This document shows positions 9,931 through 18,573 of a stretch of DNA of 64,000 nucleotides, piece after piece. The translations under genes and the position numbers were made by a program. The stretch is from Rufibacter psychrotolerans (lineage in GTDB: Bacteria > Bacteroidota > Bacteroidia > Cytophagales > Hymenobacteraceae): the NCBI RefSeq assembly GCF_016924645.1, contig NZ_JAFFJV010000003.1:124001-188000 (forward strand). Reading direction: 5' to 3'. Each line of letters begins with the position of its first letter. Position 1 is the first letter of the stretch. Under the pieces are notes generated by a model that searched no databases, had not been told where the DNA came from, and worked only from the letters and a program-made list of their open reading frames with translations.

Positions 9931-10343
9931 GGGTTATCTGGGTTAATGAGGGAGTGCGTTGCTGCTGATGCAAGGAGCCGCGGCTTTGTTGGCAGCTAAT
10001 GGCCACTAGCGGCAGCCTTTGCTCTACTTAAGATATAGAATTATCTGCATACTCCCGCGGCAGGCGGCCTATTTTCTTCGGGCTTGCCAAGCGGGTACAC
10101 TTTCCTGCTCAGGCGGCGCGGATGGGTTTATGGGCCGTTTTTAAAAAATAAGCGCAAAACGGGTGGCTTGCCTGAACCGCCACCGTCTCCTTGTACTTTA
10201 CTCATTTATAAGTATTTACTTTCAACCGCAGCCTGTCTACATTTATCTACAGCCAGAAGCACCGGCTCCTCCCCTTTGCCCCACCACCCGCAGAAATGAT
10301 TTGTATGCGCTAGACCAGAGCCCACGTTTATCCCTATAGCAGC
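9931..10343. other. 413-base intergenic region
   Basis: This separates divergent genes. It holds one dispersed-motif copy (10132-10163) and probably both promoters, though neither shows a perfect TAnnTTTG box. A 71-aa open frame at 10084-10299 has no recognisable features. Confidence 0.5.
10132..10163 (+). repeat. Dispersed motif copy
   Basis: GGGCCGTTTTTAAAAAAT followed by AAGCGCAAAACGGG. CCGTTTT at one end and AAAACGG at the other give the copy dyad symmetry. Confidence 0.55.
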
Positions 10344-11495
10344 ATGAAACGCTCAGCCTCCCTCCTGTTCATTGCTTTTCTTATTTCCACAACCTGTTTC
10401 GGCCAGGGAGCAACAAGCCATCCCTCCGGCTTTCCTAAACCCCACGGTTGCATGGGTGCTGATGGTAGCTTGCAGGGGGGCAACCTGACGGAGGTGATCG
10501 CGCAGGCGGGGCGGAGGGCCACGGAAAAGACCGTCAGGATTATCTACCTGGTTCCGGCGGACAAGCAGGAAAACCCGAATTACACCAAAAGCCTGACGGA
10601 GGCGGTTAAGCACCTGCAGATCTGGTACCGAAACCAACTGGGCAACGGAAAGACTTTTCAGTTGCATGACACACCCGTAGAAGTGTACAAAACCCCGCAC
10701 AATGCGTTGTGGTACTCGCAAAACCCCAACGGCGATCTGTTTGTCCAGTTCTGGAACAATGTGCTGGCCGATGGGTTTCCTCTGACAAATGGCAAGTTCA
10801 ATGACCCTGACCACATCTATGCGTACTACATAGACGCTGATCCGGCGTGCGGGCAATGCGGCGGTTGCGGCACCTCGGGCGTGCTGGTGATCAGCGCCAA
10901 TGATCTGCGGGGCTTGACCGGAGGCGAATAGCTCCCGAGTTGTCCGGGTGAGAATTTCACCTTTAAACCCTGCAGATTTGTTGGAGGCTTGGGCCACGAG
11001 TTGGGTCACGCTTTGGGCTTGCCCCACCCGCCGGGCTGTGATGCCGGCCAGGCCTCTTGTGACCAAGGCTCCATCATGTGGACCGGCCTTTACTCTTACC
11101 CCAACACGTATTTCTCTGCGGCTGAAAAAGACTTATTGAACAAGAGTCCCTTCATTACCAATGTGGAGCTTTCACATACTTTGCCGGGTTGCTCCAACCT
11201 GCTCTCAGCCTCGGGCGAGGCAGTAGCGTCCCGTAAAAACTTCCTGTTGGAGAACGTACCCAACCCTTTTTCTTCGGAAACCTCCATCACCGTACAGCTG
11301 CAGCATTCAGAAAACATTTCAATAGACATTCTGGATGTGTGGGGAAGGCCCATGCAGAGGGTTGCTGCAGGCAATCTGCGGCCCGGTAAACACACTTTCA
11401 CCTGGCACGCGCAAGGGAAGGCAAGGGGCGTATACGTTTGCCGCCTGCAGGCCGGCAACCACGTGGAGACCAGAAAAATCCTCTTGGTCAAGTAA
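10344..11495 (+). pseudogene. Secreted metzincin-like protease with T9SS tail, interrupted by one TAG codon
   Basis: Two open segments in the same frame (10344-10931 and 10932-11495) are separated only by TAG at 10929-10931. Read through, they give one protein of about 383 aa: signal peptide (MKRSASLLFIAFLISTTCFG), a prodomain-like region, the zinc motif HELGHALGLPH (HExxHxxGxxH), Cys-rich loops, a later TGLYSYPN/YFSAAEKD segment, and a C-terminal type A T9SS sorting domain (about 82 aa, with VPNPF, DVWGRP, GVYVCRL and KILLVK). The stop falls before the catalytic motif, so the truncated product would be inactive. CAG (Gln) to TAG would explain it. The downstream part has no good ATG. Confidence 0.8.
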
Positions 11496-11609
11496 CACGC
11501 TGTTGCGCCTCAGCATTGGTAAGGCCATCGCTTCTAAATTACTAAGCTGCCCATGTACTGAGCCCCACACGGTTTGGGTTCCGGCTCCGTTATTAGTGTT
11601 TCTGGGCCA

Positions 11610-11631
11610 TTGTTGGTGTTATCACCAACAA
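11610..11631 (+). repeat. REP hairpin copy 1 (upstream of RAYT)
   Basis: A 9-bp perfect stem TTGTTGGTG with loop TTAT. The flank that follows (AACTGCGGCTC) reappears inverted at REP copy 2 beyond the gene. Confidence 0.8.
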
Positions 11632-11662
11632 TTTTCAACTGCGGCTCAGTATCTACCTTACA

Positions 11663-12181
11663 ATGGAGGATCAACGGCATATCTCCTTCTTTACGGCTAC
11701 TATCCTGGAGTGGAAACACCTGCTGAAACCAGAGAAATACAAGAACATCATCTTAGACAGCCTCCAGTTTCTGGTGACGCAAAAGCGGGTGAAAGTCTAT
11801 GGCTTCGTGATCATGCCCAACCACCTGCACCTGCTCTGGAAGATGGAAGAGCCGCACCTACGAGAAAACGTACAGCGCGATTTCCTGAAGTTTACTGGCC
11901 AGCAGTTAAAGTTTAATCTGGCACAGAACCACCCGGCTGTCCTGGAGCGGTTCCGGGTAAATGCCAAGGATAGGCAGTACCAGATCTGGGAGCGAAATCC
12001 TTTGTCTGTGTACTGTTACTCTGTTGCCATGACAGAACAGAAATTGGAGTACATTCACCAAAACCCAGTACAGGAGAAGTGGAAATTAGCAGAGACGCCG
12101 GAAGACTATTATTACTCCTCAGCCAGGTTTTATCGGGTGAACAAGGATGACTTCGGGTTTCTAACGCATTATCTTGAGTAA
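11663..12181 (+). CDS. REP-associated tyrosine transposase (RAYT, Y1/IS200-like)
   Basis: 172 aa, a single Y1 transposase domain. The metal-binding pair is in VIMPNHLHLLW (His54-Leu-His56) and the likely nucleophile is Tyr130 in LEYIHQNPV, the hallmark of this family. RAYTs cut and join single-stranded DNA at REP hairpins and are usually domesticated single-copy genes rather than selfish elements. Four REP-like hairpins surround this gene: one 32 bases upstream and three within 280 bases downstream. The nearest pair is inverted. The length is normal for the family and no frame damage is seen, so it is probably functional. Confidence 0.9.
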   Translation: MEDQRHISFFTATILEWKHLLKPEKYKNIILDSLQFLVTQKRVKVYGFVIMPNHLHLLWKMEEPHLRENVQRDFLKFTGQQLKFNLAQNHPAVLERFRVNAKDRQYQIWERNPLSVYCYSVAMTEQKLEYIHQNPVQEKWKLAETPEDYYYSSARFYRVNKDDFGFLTHYLE

Positions 12182-12196
12182 GGAGCCGCAGTTATG

Positions 12197-12220
12197 GTTG
12201 TTGGTGATAACACCATCAAC
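12197..12220 (-). repeat. REP hairpin copy 2 (inverted)
   Basis: A 10-bp stem with one mismatch (GTTGTTGGTG) and loop ATAA, the reverse complement of TTAT. The preceding GAGCCGCAGTT is the inverted match of the flank at copy 1. Confidence 0.75.
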
Positions 12221-12356
12221 GGTGAGATAACGGCAAATCATTTCTAAATTCAAAGGCCGTATCCTCTGCCTTACAATAAGGGAACCAGCACTTAAAATGA
12301 TACTCACTAAATGATACTCACTAGAACCAGCAAAAGGATTATCAACTGCTTTTGCC

Positions 12357-12380
12357 CTTGTTGGTGTTATCAACAACAAG
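12357..12380 (+). repeat. REP hairpin copy 3
   Basis: CTTGTTGGTG, loop TTAT, CAACAACAAG: a 10-bp stem with one mismatch. It is followed by a CTGTTCAAGGAG-type flank similar to that of copy 4. Confidence 0.75.
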
Positions 12381-12431
12381 CTCATCAACTGTTCAAGGAG
12401 TATAATACTCGCCTGTGTTTTCCTCCTCCCC

Positions 12432-12455
12432 CTTGTTGGTGTTATCACCAACAAG
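12432..12455 (+). repeat. REP hairpin copy 4
   Basis: A perfect 10-bp stem CTTGTTGGTG with loop TTAT. Copies 3 and 4 share orientation. Confidence 0.8.
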
Positions 12456-12498
12456 CCCAGCCACCGCTCAAGCAGCAACCCTAAATTCACCCAAAACC

Positions 12499-12534
12499 AA
12501 AAGAGCCCGGAAACTCACGTTTCCGGGCTCTTTT
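12499..12534. terminator. Terminator after ettA (minus strand)
   Basis: GAGCCCGGAAA pairs with TTTCCGGGCTC around a 6-nt loop, with AAAA on one side and TTTT on the other. It is placed to end ettA and to isolate the REP/RAYT unit. Confidence 0.8.
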
Positions 12535-12557
12535 CATAAAATCAGGCGCTAAACAGA

Positions 12558-14225
12558 CTAGTCCATCAGCTTTTTGTAACGGATACGCTTCGGCTCTATG
12601 TCACCCAGGCGTTTCTTCTTGGCTTCTTCGTAGTCTGAGAAGTTTCCTTCAAACCAAACCACTTGGGAGTCACCCTCAAAGGCCAGGATGTGGGTAGCAA
12701 TTCTATCCAGGAACCAGCGGTCGTGGCTGATGACTACGGCGCAACCGGCGAAGTTTTCCAGCGCGTCTTCCAGAGCGCGGATGGCGTTCACGTCCAGGTC
12801 GTTGGTAGGCTCATCTAGCAGCAGCAGGTTGGCGCCTTGCTTCAGGGTCATGGCCAGGTGCACGCGGTTGCGCTCCCCACCCGACAGTACGCCCACTTTC
12901 TTCTCCTGGTCACCGCCGGTGAAGTTGAACTTGCTCACGTACGCGCGGGCGTTCACCTGGCGGCCGGCCAACAGCATGGTCTCGGTGCCGCCGGAGATGG
13001 TCTCGAACACGGTTTTGTTGGGGTCCAGGCTTTCGTGCTGCTGGTCAACGTAGGCGGTTTCCACGGTGGGGCCCACAGTGATGGTTCCGGCATCGGCTTG
13101 CTCACGGCCGGTGATGAGGCGGAACAAGGTTGATTTACCCGCGCCGTTCGGGCCGATGATCCCCACGATACCCGCTGGTGGCAGGCTGAAGGTCAAATCT
13201 TCAAACAGGAGTTTATCACCGAAGGCTTTGCTCAGTCCCTCGGCCTCAATCACCACGTTCCCCAGGCGCGGACCGTCTGGGATGAAGAGCTCCAGTTTCT
13301 GCTCTTTCTCTTTGGCTTCCTCAGAGGCCATTTTCTCGTAGTTGCCCAGACGCGCTTTGGATTTGGCCTGGCGGGCTTTCGGGCTCATGCGGGCCCACTC
13401 CAGTTCGCGTTGCAGGGTTTTCTGGCGCTTGCTTTCGGTTTTCTCTTCTTTGGCCAGGCGCTCGGCTTTCTGCTCCAGCCAGCTGGAGTAATTGCCTTTC
13501 CACGGAATGCCTTCGCCGCGGTCCAGTTCCAAGATCCAGCCGGCCACGTTGTCCAGGAAGTAACGGTCGTGGGTAACGGCAATCACGGTGCCTTTGTACT
13601 GCTGCAGGTGTTGCTCCAGCCACAGCACAGACTCGGCGTCCAGGTGGTTGGTAGGCTCATCCAGCAACAACACGTCGGGCTCCTGCAACAGCAGGCGGCA
13701 GAGGGCCACGCGGCGTTTCTCCCCCCCGGACAGGTTGCCAATCACGGCTTCGCCCGGCGGGGTGCGCAGGGCGTCCATAGCGCGCTCCAGTTTGCTGTCC
13801 AGGTCCCAGGCCCCCAGGTGGTCCAGGCGCTCCTGCACTTCGCCCTGGCGGGCCATGAGTTTGTCAAAATCAGCGTTTTCATCGGCGAAGGCCTCGTTGA
13901 TCTCGTCGTACTCCTTTAACAGGGCCACGGTCTCGGCCACGCCTTCCTGCACAATCTCCATCACGGTCTTGGCGGGGTCCAACTGCGGTTCCTGCTCCAG
14001 GTAGCCCACGCTGTAGCCCGGCGAGAAGGCCACCTCGCCCTGGTATTGCTTGTCTACGCCGGCAATCACCTTCAGCAAAGACGACTTACCGGAGCCGTTA
14101 AGCCCCAGCACCCCAATCTTGGCGCCGTAAAAGAAAGAGAGGTAAATGTTCTTGAGAACTTGTTTCTGCGGCGGGTAAATTTTACTCACCCCCGCCATGG
14201 AGAAGATGATGGTTTCGTTGCTCAT
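12558..14225 (-). CDS. ettA: Energy-dependent translational throttle protein EttA (ABC-F ATPase)
   Basis: 555 aa, soluble, two ABC cassettes. Cassette 1 has Walker A GLNGSGKSS, signature LSGGEKRR and Walker B LLLDEPTNHLD. Cassette 2 has GPNGAGKST, LSGGERNR and LLLDEPTNDLD. The inter-domain linker (about 250-320) carries the basic ARMSPKARQAKSKAR segment. The family contacts the ribosomal E site and gates entry into elongation according to the ADP/ATP ratio. Length and linker fit EttA rather than Uup or YheS. It is divergent from the DUF349 gene. Confidence 0.95.
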   Translation of the reverse strand: MSNETIIFSMAGVSKIYPPQKQVLKNIYLSFFYGAKIGVLGLNGSGKSSLLKVIAGVDKQYQGEVAFSPGYSVGYLEQEPQLDPAKTVMEIVQEGVAETVALLKEYDEINEAFADENADFDKLMARQGEVQERLDHLGAWDLDSKLERAMDALRTPPGEAVIGNLSGGEKRRVALCRLLLQEPDVLLLDEPTNHLDAESVLWLEQHLQQYKGTVIAVTHDRYFLDNVAGWILELDRGEGIPWKGNYSSWLEQKAERLAKEEKTESKRQKTLQRELEWARMSPKARQAKSKARLGNYEKMASEEAKEKEQKLELFIPDGPRLGNVVIEAEGLSKAFGDKLLFEDLTFSLPPAGIVGIIGPNGAGKSTLFRLITGREQADAGTITVGPTVETAYVDQQHESLDPNKTVFETISGGTETMLLAGRQVNARAYVSKFNFTGGDQEKKVGVLSGGERNRVHLAMTLKQGANLLLLDEPTNDLDVNAIRALEDALENFAGCAVVISHDRWFLDRIATHILAFEGDSQVVWFEGNFSDYEEAKKKRLGDIEPKRIRYKKLMD

Positions 14226-14267
14226 GAATGTATAGGTTCAGGTCAGTTGAGGGGCAGGGAGCGCTTT

Positions 14268-14300
14268 GGGGCGGTTTTCCAGAAAACGGCTCCAGAACAA
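14268..14300 (+). repeat. Dispersed motif copy
   Basis: GGGGCGGTTTTCCAGAAAA followed by CGGCTCCAGAAC. It lies in the divergent ettA/DUF349 promoter region, so this copy cannot be a terminator of either gene. Confidence 0.6.
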
Positions 14301-14475
14301 AACAGATAACCTTGTGCACGAAAATCAGTATGCAAACAAACGTCAGGTTTCGTCTTTTTCCTGCTTACGGCAGCAAATATCGGAAATTTTGGTGGGGGTG
14401 GGTTATGAAAATTGGCGTTAATTCATAAACTTGTACCAAAATATACTTTGATTTTTTCAGTTAATTATCCAGTAG

Positions 14476-15792
14476 ATGGAAACCAAAGATTTGTCTGAGG
14501 AGGCCCATAAATACGGCTACATTGAGGGTAACCAGGTGTGGTTGAAGCCATTTATGCATTTCCCGGCCCGCCAGGTAGGCGAGGTGAAAGAGGTCCCCGA
14601 GGAATCACTGCAGTACTTTGCTCACAGGTTTGAGAACTTCAAACAGAAGGTAGACGCCCTTCTGGAGAAGATTGCCACCTCTGAGAACAAAGGTTCTTTC
14701 CTGATGAAGGTACTGCACCTTAAAGAGCAGATTGAGAAGTATGACGCCATTGGCGACTTTGAATCTTTGCACCAACGCCTTTCGGCCGCCGAGGCCGAAA
14801 TAAAGGAAGCCATTGCCAAGAACCGCGACAAGAACCTGGCCACCAAGATCACGCTCATTCAACAAGCCGAGGCCCTGCAGACCAGCATTGACTGGCAGGA
14901 AACCACCGAGAAGCTGAAGGAACTGCGCCAGACCTGGATCAAGACCGGACCGGTAGACAAGGCCATCACCGATGAGCTGGAGGAACGGTTCAAGGCGGCG
15001 CTGGAAGGCTTCTTTACCCGCAAGAAAGAGTTCTTCCAGGACAAGAAAGACATGCTTTCGCGCACGGTAGACAAGTACAAGGCCCTCATTGCCCAGTCAG
15101 AGGCTCTTAAGAACTCTGATGAGTGGGAAGAGACCAGCAAGAAGCTCAAAGACCTGCAGAACCAGTGGAAAGAGATTGGCGGCACCCTGCCCCGCAAGAT
15201 GTCCAACGACCTGTGGAACAGCTTCAGGGCGGCCAACAACCACTTCTTTGAGCGCCTTAAAAAACACATCAACAGCCAGAAGAACGAGTCTAAGGACAAA
15301 TACCTGGAGGAAAACCTGGAAAAGAAACGTTCCCTGGTAGCCCAGGCCGAGGCCTTACTGGAGGAACCTGTTCAACAGGCCGTGCCCAAAGCCAAGGAGT
15401 TGCAGGCCGCCTGGAAGAAAGTGGGACCGGTAAAGCAGGAAGAGTCTGACGCCGTGTGGGAAAGTTTCCTGGTGGCCTGCGACAAGATCTTTGAACTGAG
15501 CAGCCTGGAGCACTACATGCGCAAGCGCCCCCTGCCCGAAGGCAAGAACACCGAGGCCGACCAGCTGCACGCCCGCATCAACGCCCTGCGTGACTTTATC
15601 AAGTATGACAAGCAGGAGCTGGAGGTGCTGGAAACCAACCTGGGCAGGCTCAATCCAAATCCGGGGAACGAGGCGTTCCGGTCTATGCTGGAAGGCAAGA
15701 TCAAGAACTTCAACCGCAAAATCCGCACTAAAAACGAGCTGATAGAACTGCTCCGCAAAAAGTCTGGCGTGACAAGCAACAAAACCGCCTAA
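14476..15792 (+). CDS. DUF349 domain-containing protein
   Basis: 438 aa, highly charged and almost entirely helical. At least three DUF349 repeats are visible, each ending in a GPV/GTLP turn plus a Trp/Phe-rich helix: TGPVDKAITDELEERF, IGGTLPRKMSNDLWNSF and VGPVKQEESDAVWESF. The N-terminal 70 residues (YIEGNQVWLKPFMHFPARQVGEV) are typical of the Bacteroidota form. No signal peptide. The function is not established. The family is widespread as a cytoplasmic coiled protein. Confidence 0.9.
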   Translation: METKDLSEEAHKYGYIEGNQVWLKPFMHFPARQVGEVKEVPEESLQYFAHRFENFKQKVDALLEKIATSENKGSFLMKVLHLKEQIEKYDAIGDFESLHQRLSAAEAEIKEAIAKNRDKNLATKITLIQQAEALQTSIDWQETTEKLKELRQTWIKTGPVDKAITDELEERFKAALEGFFTRKKEFFQDKKDMLSRTVDKYKALIAQSEALKNSDEWEETSKKLKDLQNQWKEIGGTLPRKMSNDLWNSFRAANNHFFERLKKHINSQKNESKDKYLEENLEKKRSLVAQAEALLEEPVQQAVPKAKELQAAWKKVGPVKQEESDAVWESFLVACDKIFELSSLEHYMRKRPLPEGKNTEADQLHARINALRDFIKYDKQELEVLETNLGRLNPNPGNEAFRSMLEGKIKNFNRKIRTKNELIELLRKKSGVTSNKTA

Positions 15793-15798
15793 TCTATT

Positions 15799-15840
15799 CG
15801 TAAGGCGTTAGAGATTATATCCTATTTCTAACGCCTTACG
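15799..15840 (+). promoter_or_regulatory. 14-bp perfect inverted repeat abutting the next start codon
   Basis: CGTAAGGCGTTAGA (15799-15812) pairs perfectly with 15827-15840 around a 14-nt loop, and the ATG of the barrel gene begins at 15843. It could end the DUF349 transcript (T-run absent) or mask the ribosome-entry region of the downstream gene. Confidence 0.6.
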
Positions 15841-15842
15841 CT

Positions 15843-16637
15843 ATGAGAAAATACTTTTTACTCTTATTCCTATCTTTTCCTTTCCTCACGCAGGCCCAGA
15901 ACATCAAGGGGCCTTACCTGGGCGTTACCACCCAATTCCAGAACACCTGGATCATCAATGATGAACAGTACGAGGACGTGAACTACAAACACCGGTTCAC
16001 CACCAAATGGGCGCCGTTTGGGGCGGTACTGGGCTACAAGTTCAACGAGAACCACAACGTACAGGTAGAACTCTACCACTCTAACCAAGGCGAGAAATTT
16101 GACCTGGTAGACCAGGACGGCAACAAGGCCGGCGAGAAGACCATTGACCTGGAGTATTGGAATATTCCGTTGCTGTTCAAGTACACCACCACGGGTACGC
16201 TGCGCTTCAACTTCCAGGTGGGTCCCCAGTTGGGCATCCTGCGGAAAGGCCTGGAGGAAAACCGCTTTTCGCGCGCCGCCACTTACCAGGTCAAAGACCG
16301 GAGCTTTACCATTGGCCCGGGCTATCACCTCATGGCCAGTACCGAGGAAAGCGACCGCGCCCGTGACACGCGGGTAGGGATGTTCAATGAGTATGACGCG
16401 GGTATTCTGCTGGGGGCCGGCCTGGAGTACAGCCTGGGCTCTAATGTCATCCTTACGGCCAACCTGCGCTACAATTACAACTTTGTGAACATCCGCCAGG
16501 AAGAGCACCTGGAAGACTACACCAGAGACCCAGACTACTACACGCTGCGCCAGAACATGGTAGCGGGCATCCAACTAGGGCTCAATTACTTGTTCAACAC
16601 CGGCGACGGCCGAACCAAGGCCCGGCATCAGGAATAA
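15843..16637 (+). CDS. Outer-membrane beta-barrel protein (PorT-like family)
   Basis: 264 aa with signal peptide MRKYFLLLFLSFPFLTQAQ. Alternating hydrophobic/aromatic strands run the full length and end in GIQLGLNYLF, typical of the outer-membrane barrel family (OMP_b-brl_2) found beside PorT proteins. No enzyme motif. It follows the DUF349 gene by 50 bases on the same strand with the hairpin between them. The role is probably structural or secretion-related and the partner is unknown. Confidence 0.82.
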   Translation: MRKYFLLLFLSFPFLTQAQNIKGPYLGVTTQFQNTWIINDEQYEDVNYKHRFTTKWAPFGAVLGYKFNENHNVQVELYHSNQGEKFDLVDQDGNKAGEKTIDLEYWNIPLLFKYTTTGTLRFNFQVGPQLGILRKGLEENRFSRAATYQVKDRSFTIGPGYHLMASTEESDRARDTRVGMFNEYDAGILLGAGLEYSLGSNVILTANLRYNYNFVNIRQEEHLEDYTRDPDYYTLRQNMVAGIQLGLNYLFNTGDGRTKARHQE

Positions 16638-16663
16638 AAAGGGACAAGTGTCCCAACTTTTTA
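16636..16663 (+). terminator. Weak terminator after barrel gene
   Basis: GGGAC-AAGT-GTCCC, flanked by AAAAA upstream and AACTTTTT downstream. The stem is short. Confidence 0.45.
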
Positions 16664-16716
16664 ATATTTTGCCCGTTGTGTTTTAACATTGCAGGGGTTG
16701 CGTTAAGAATAAAACT

Positions 16717-16745
16717 TTGAATTATCAAACATATTTTTATTTTTG
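16717..16745 (+). promoter_or_regulatory. Bacteroidota promoter (TTG ... TATTTTTG)
   Basis: TTG at 16717-16719, 18 bases, then TATTTTTG at 16738-16745, a full match to the -33/-7 pattern. The DUF2795 start is 68 bases downstream of the box. Confidence 0.75.
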
Positions 16746-16813
16746 CAGCCCGTTGATTTTTGCAACCTATTTGCAACCAATTTGTATAGCCATACTTTAA
16801 AAGCGAACTTACT

Positions 16814-17035
16814 ATGTATTGGACACTAGAACTTGCCTCTTATTTGGAAGATGCGCCCTGGCCAGCTACCAAAGACGAATTAATTGATTACTCTATCCGT
16901 TCCGGCGCCCCCATGGAAGTGGTAGAGAACTTACAGGCGTTGGAAGACGATGGTCAGCCGTACGAGAGCATTGAAGAAGTTTGGCCAGACTATCCTACCA
17001 AAGAAGACTTCATGTTCAACGAGGACGAATATTAA
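16814..17035 (+). CDS. DUF2795 domain-containing small protein
   Basis: 73 aa, acidic (YESIEEVWPDYPTKEDFMFNEDEY tail; net negative). It matches the short DUF2795 proteins of Bacteroidota in length and in the block starting MYWTLELASYLEDAPWPATK and the LxxLEDDGxxYESIEEVWPDY pattern. It has its own near-consensus promoter and is probably well expressed. The function is unknown. No signal peptide. Confidence 0.9.
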   Translation: MYWTLELASYLEDAPWPATKDELIDYSIRSGAPMEVVENLQALEDDGQPYESIEEVWPDYPTKEDFMFNEDEY

Positions 17036-17040
17036 TCTCA

Positions 17041-17116
17041 CTTAAGAATGGAGAATTAGGAATTAAGAATGGCAGCATCTGCCCATAATTCTTGCTTTTA
17101 GATTCTTACTTCTTAA
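17041..17116. repeat. GAATTAAGAAT-type inverted repeat
   Basis: The left arm (17041-17072, with TTAAGAATGGAGAATTAGG) and right arm (17083-17116, with CCATAATTCTTG and TTCTTAA) are imperfect complements around a GCAGCATCTGC centre. The same word family occurs at 44800-44917. Confidence 0.6.
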
Positions 17117-17125
17117 TAAAACAGG

Positions 17126-17863
17126 TTGAGCGTCTTAGAAATAAAAGAACTGGTTGCGGGATACGACGAGCGCGTACTCCTCCGCAACCTTTCTTTTTTA
17201 GTGCCGGCGCCTACCTTCATTGCCATCATTGGCCACAACGGCAGCGGCAAATCTACCTTTCTCAAGACCTTGACCGGCCAGGTGCCCTACCAGGGGCAGA
17301 TCTTGGTGCAGGGACATCCCCTTCCCACCCGCAGCGGCCCATTGTCGCGCTTTCTCTCTTACCTTCCGCAGAAAAACACGGTCGCGTTCCCCATCAACGT
17401 GCGGGAACTGGTAGTGATGGGCTTGTTCCGGCAGAAGCGTCTGCTGGAGCACTACACCGCCGCAGACTACGCCCGCGCCGAGCATACGCTAGAGCACCTG
17501 CACATGGGACACCTGGCGGAGCGCTCGTTTACCGACCTGTCTGGGGGCGAGCAGCAACTGGTGTGGCTGGCGCAGCTCATGCTGCAGAACGCGCCCATCG
17601 CGCTCCTGGACGAGCCTACCCAGCAACTGGATGTGTACCACAAAAAGCGCGTCTTTGACCTGATGACCAGTTGGGTGCGCGAAGAGCAGAAAACCGTGCT
17701 GTGCATCACCCATGATTTGCTCAACCTGCTGCCGCTGCAAGGCTACCTGCTCAACATCTCGCACCCCAGCCCGGCCCTGGAGAAAATCACGCCAGAGACG
17801 GTACTGGCGCACCAGCGCCTGCTGGAAGAAAAACCCGCCAGACTGGCAAAGCTCAAGGCGTAG
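17126..17863 (+). CDS. ABC transporter ATP-binding protein (FecE-like), TTG start
   Basis: 245 aa. Walker A GHNGSGKST (36-44), Q-loop LPQKNTVAFP, signature LSGGEQQ, Walker B IALLDEPT and switch ITHD. The closest family is the ATPase of iron-siderophore or hemin importers (FecE/FhuC type). The best start is TTG at 17126. No ATG allows a complete first strand. No permease or binding protein is in this window, so it is an orphan subunit or serves a distant operon. Its end overlaps the convergent gene by 11 bases. Confidence 0.88.
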   Translation: MSVLEIKELVAGYDERVLLRNLSFLVPAPTFIAIIGHNGSGKSTFLKTLTGQVPYQGQILVQGHPLPTRSGPLSRFLSYLPQKNTVAFPINVRELVVMGLFRQKRLLEHYTAADYARAEHTLEHLHMGHLAERSFTDLSGGEQQLVWLAQLMLQNAPIALLDEPTQQLDVYHKKRVFDLMTSWVREEQKTVLCITHDLLNLLPLQGYLLNISHPSPALEKITPETVLAHQRLLEEKPARLAKLKA

Positions 17864-18479
17864 CGCCTACCGTGGTTTTGCTTACAAAGGTGAGCTCCCC
17901 AGAAGCAAGGTGGTAGAGGTACACCTTTGATTCGTCTTTGAAGTCAAACTTGTTATCCTGGTTAGAGTCTGGCCGGGTAATGAAGAGAATGGCGCCGGTT
18001 TGCTTGTTCACCGTCCACTCTACCAACGACTCGCCGCCCGGCGACACTTGTTTCAGGTGCTGCCCGCTGGCCGTGACAATAAACAAAACGTTGGGGTCTT
18101 CCCACTCCAGTTTAGCTTTCTTGTTCCAGTCTTTGTTCTTGCCCCGCAAGACCACCAACCGCTCGCCTTGGTAGCGGGCCGGCACGTTGAAGTTGGTGTT
18201 GTTAATCACATACCCGGGGGGAAGCTCCAGCAGTTTGCTCTGCCCTGTTTTGGTGTTCACAAACAGCAGGCTCACCATGTCGGGGAAACCCGCCGTCCAT
18301 TTGCTGTACGCCTCCTGCGAGGCCACCACCATGTCAGTAGAATCAATGGAGGAGAGCTTGTTGTACCCCAGGGAATACTTCTCCTGAGCCCGGACCTGCC
18401 CCAACGCCCCCAGGCACAGCAAACCCAGCACAACCAGGATTTTTGCAGACAAAGCGGCCAAAGGCTTATAACAGTTCAT
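17853..18479 (-). CDS. Secreted protein of unknown function
   Basis: 208 aa from ATG 18479. The longer frame to 18545 would precede the signal peptide. Signal: CYKPLAALSAKILVVLGLLCL ending GQVRAQ. The mature part is a repetitive beta-type sequence with Trp/Tyr-rich strands (SKWTAGFPDMVSLLFVNTKTG, LFIVTASGQHLKQVSPGG, ILFITRPDSNQDNKFDFKDE). The last could be a calcium-binding turn (DSNQDNKFD). No family recognised. Confidence 0.75.
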   Translation of the reverse strand: MNCYKPLAALSAKILVVLGLLCLGALGQVRAQEKYSLGYNKLSSIDSTDMVVASQEAYSKWTAGFPDMVSLLFVNTKTGQSKLLELPPGYVINNTNFNVPARYQGERLVVLRGKNKDWNKKAKLEWEDPNVLFIVTASGQHLKQVSPGGESLVEWTVNKQTGAILFITRPDSNQDNKFDFKDESKVYLYHLASGELTFVSKTTVGATP

Positions 18480-18518
18480 GTTCAATGGTTTTAAATGGGA
18501 TGGCTCATTCTGGTTTCT

Positions 18519-18550
18519 GGGCTGTTTTTCTGAAAACGCCGCCAAAACGG
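18519..18550 (+). repeat. Dispersed motif copy (near-consensus)
   Basis: GGGCTGTTTTTCTGAAAAC followed by GCCGCCAAAACGG. One of the clearest copies, between two minus-strand genes. Confidence 0.7.
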
Positions 18551-18573
18551 AAGACCACTAGATTTCTATCTGA

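Noticed and set aside
12181..12480. CRISPR-like spacing of GTTGGTG repeats
   Set aside because: Each unit is a hairpin in mixed orientation with irregular spacing and no cas genes. The RAYT context explains it as REP.
17126..17863. Complete iron-uptake ABC operon
   Set aside because: Only the ATPase is present. The neighbours are unrelated, so no operon is claimed.
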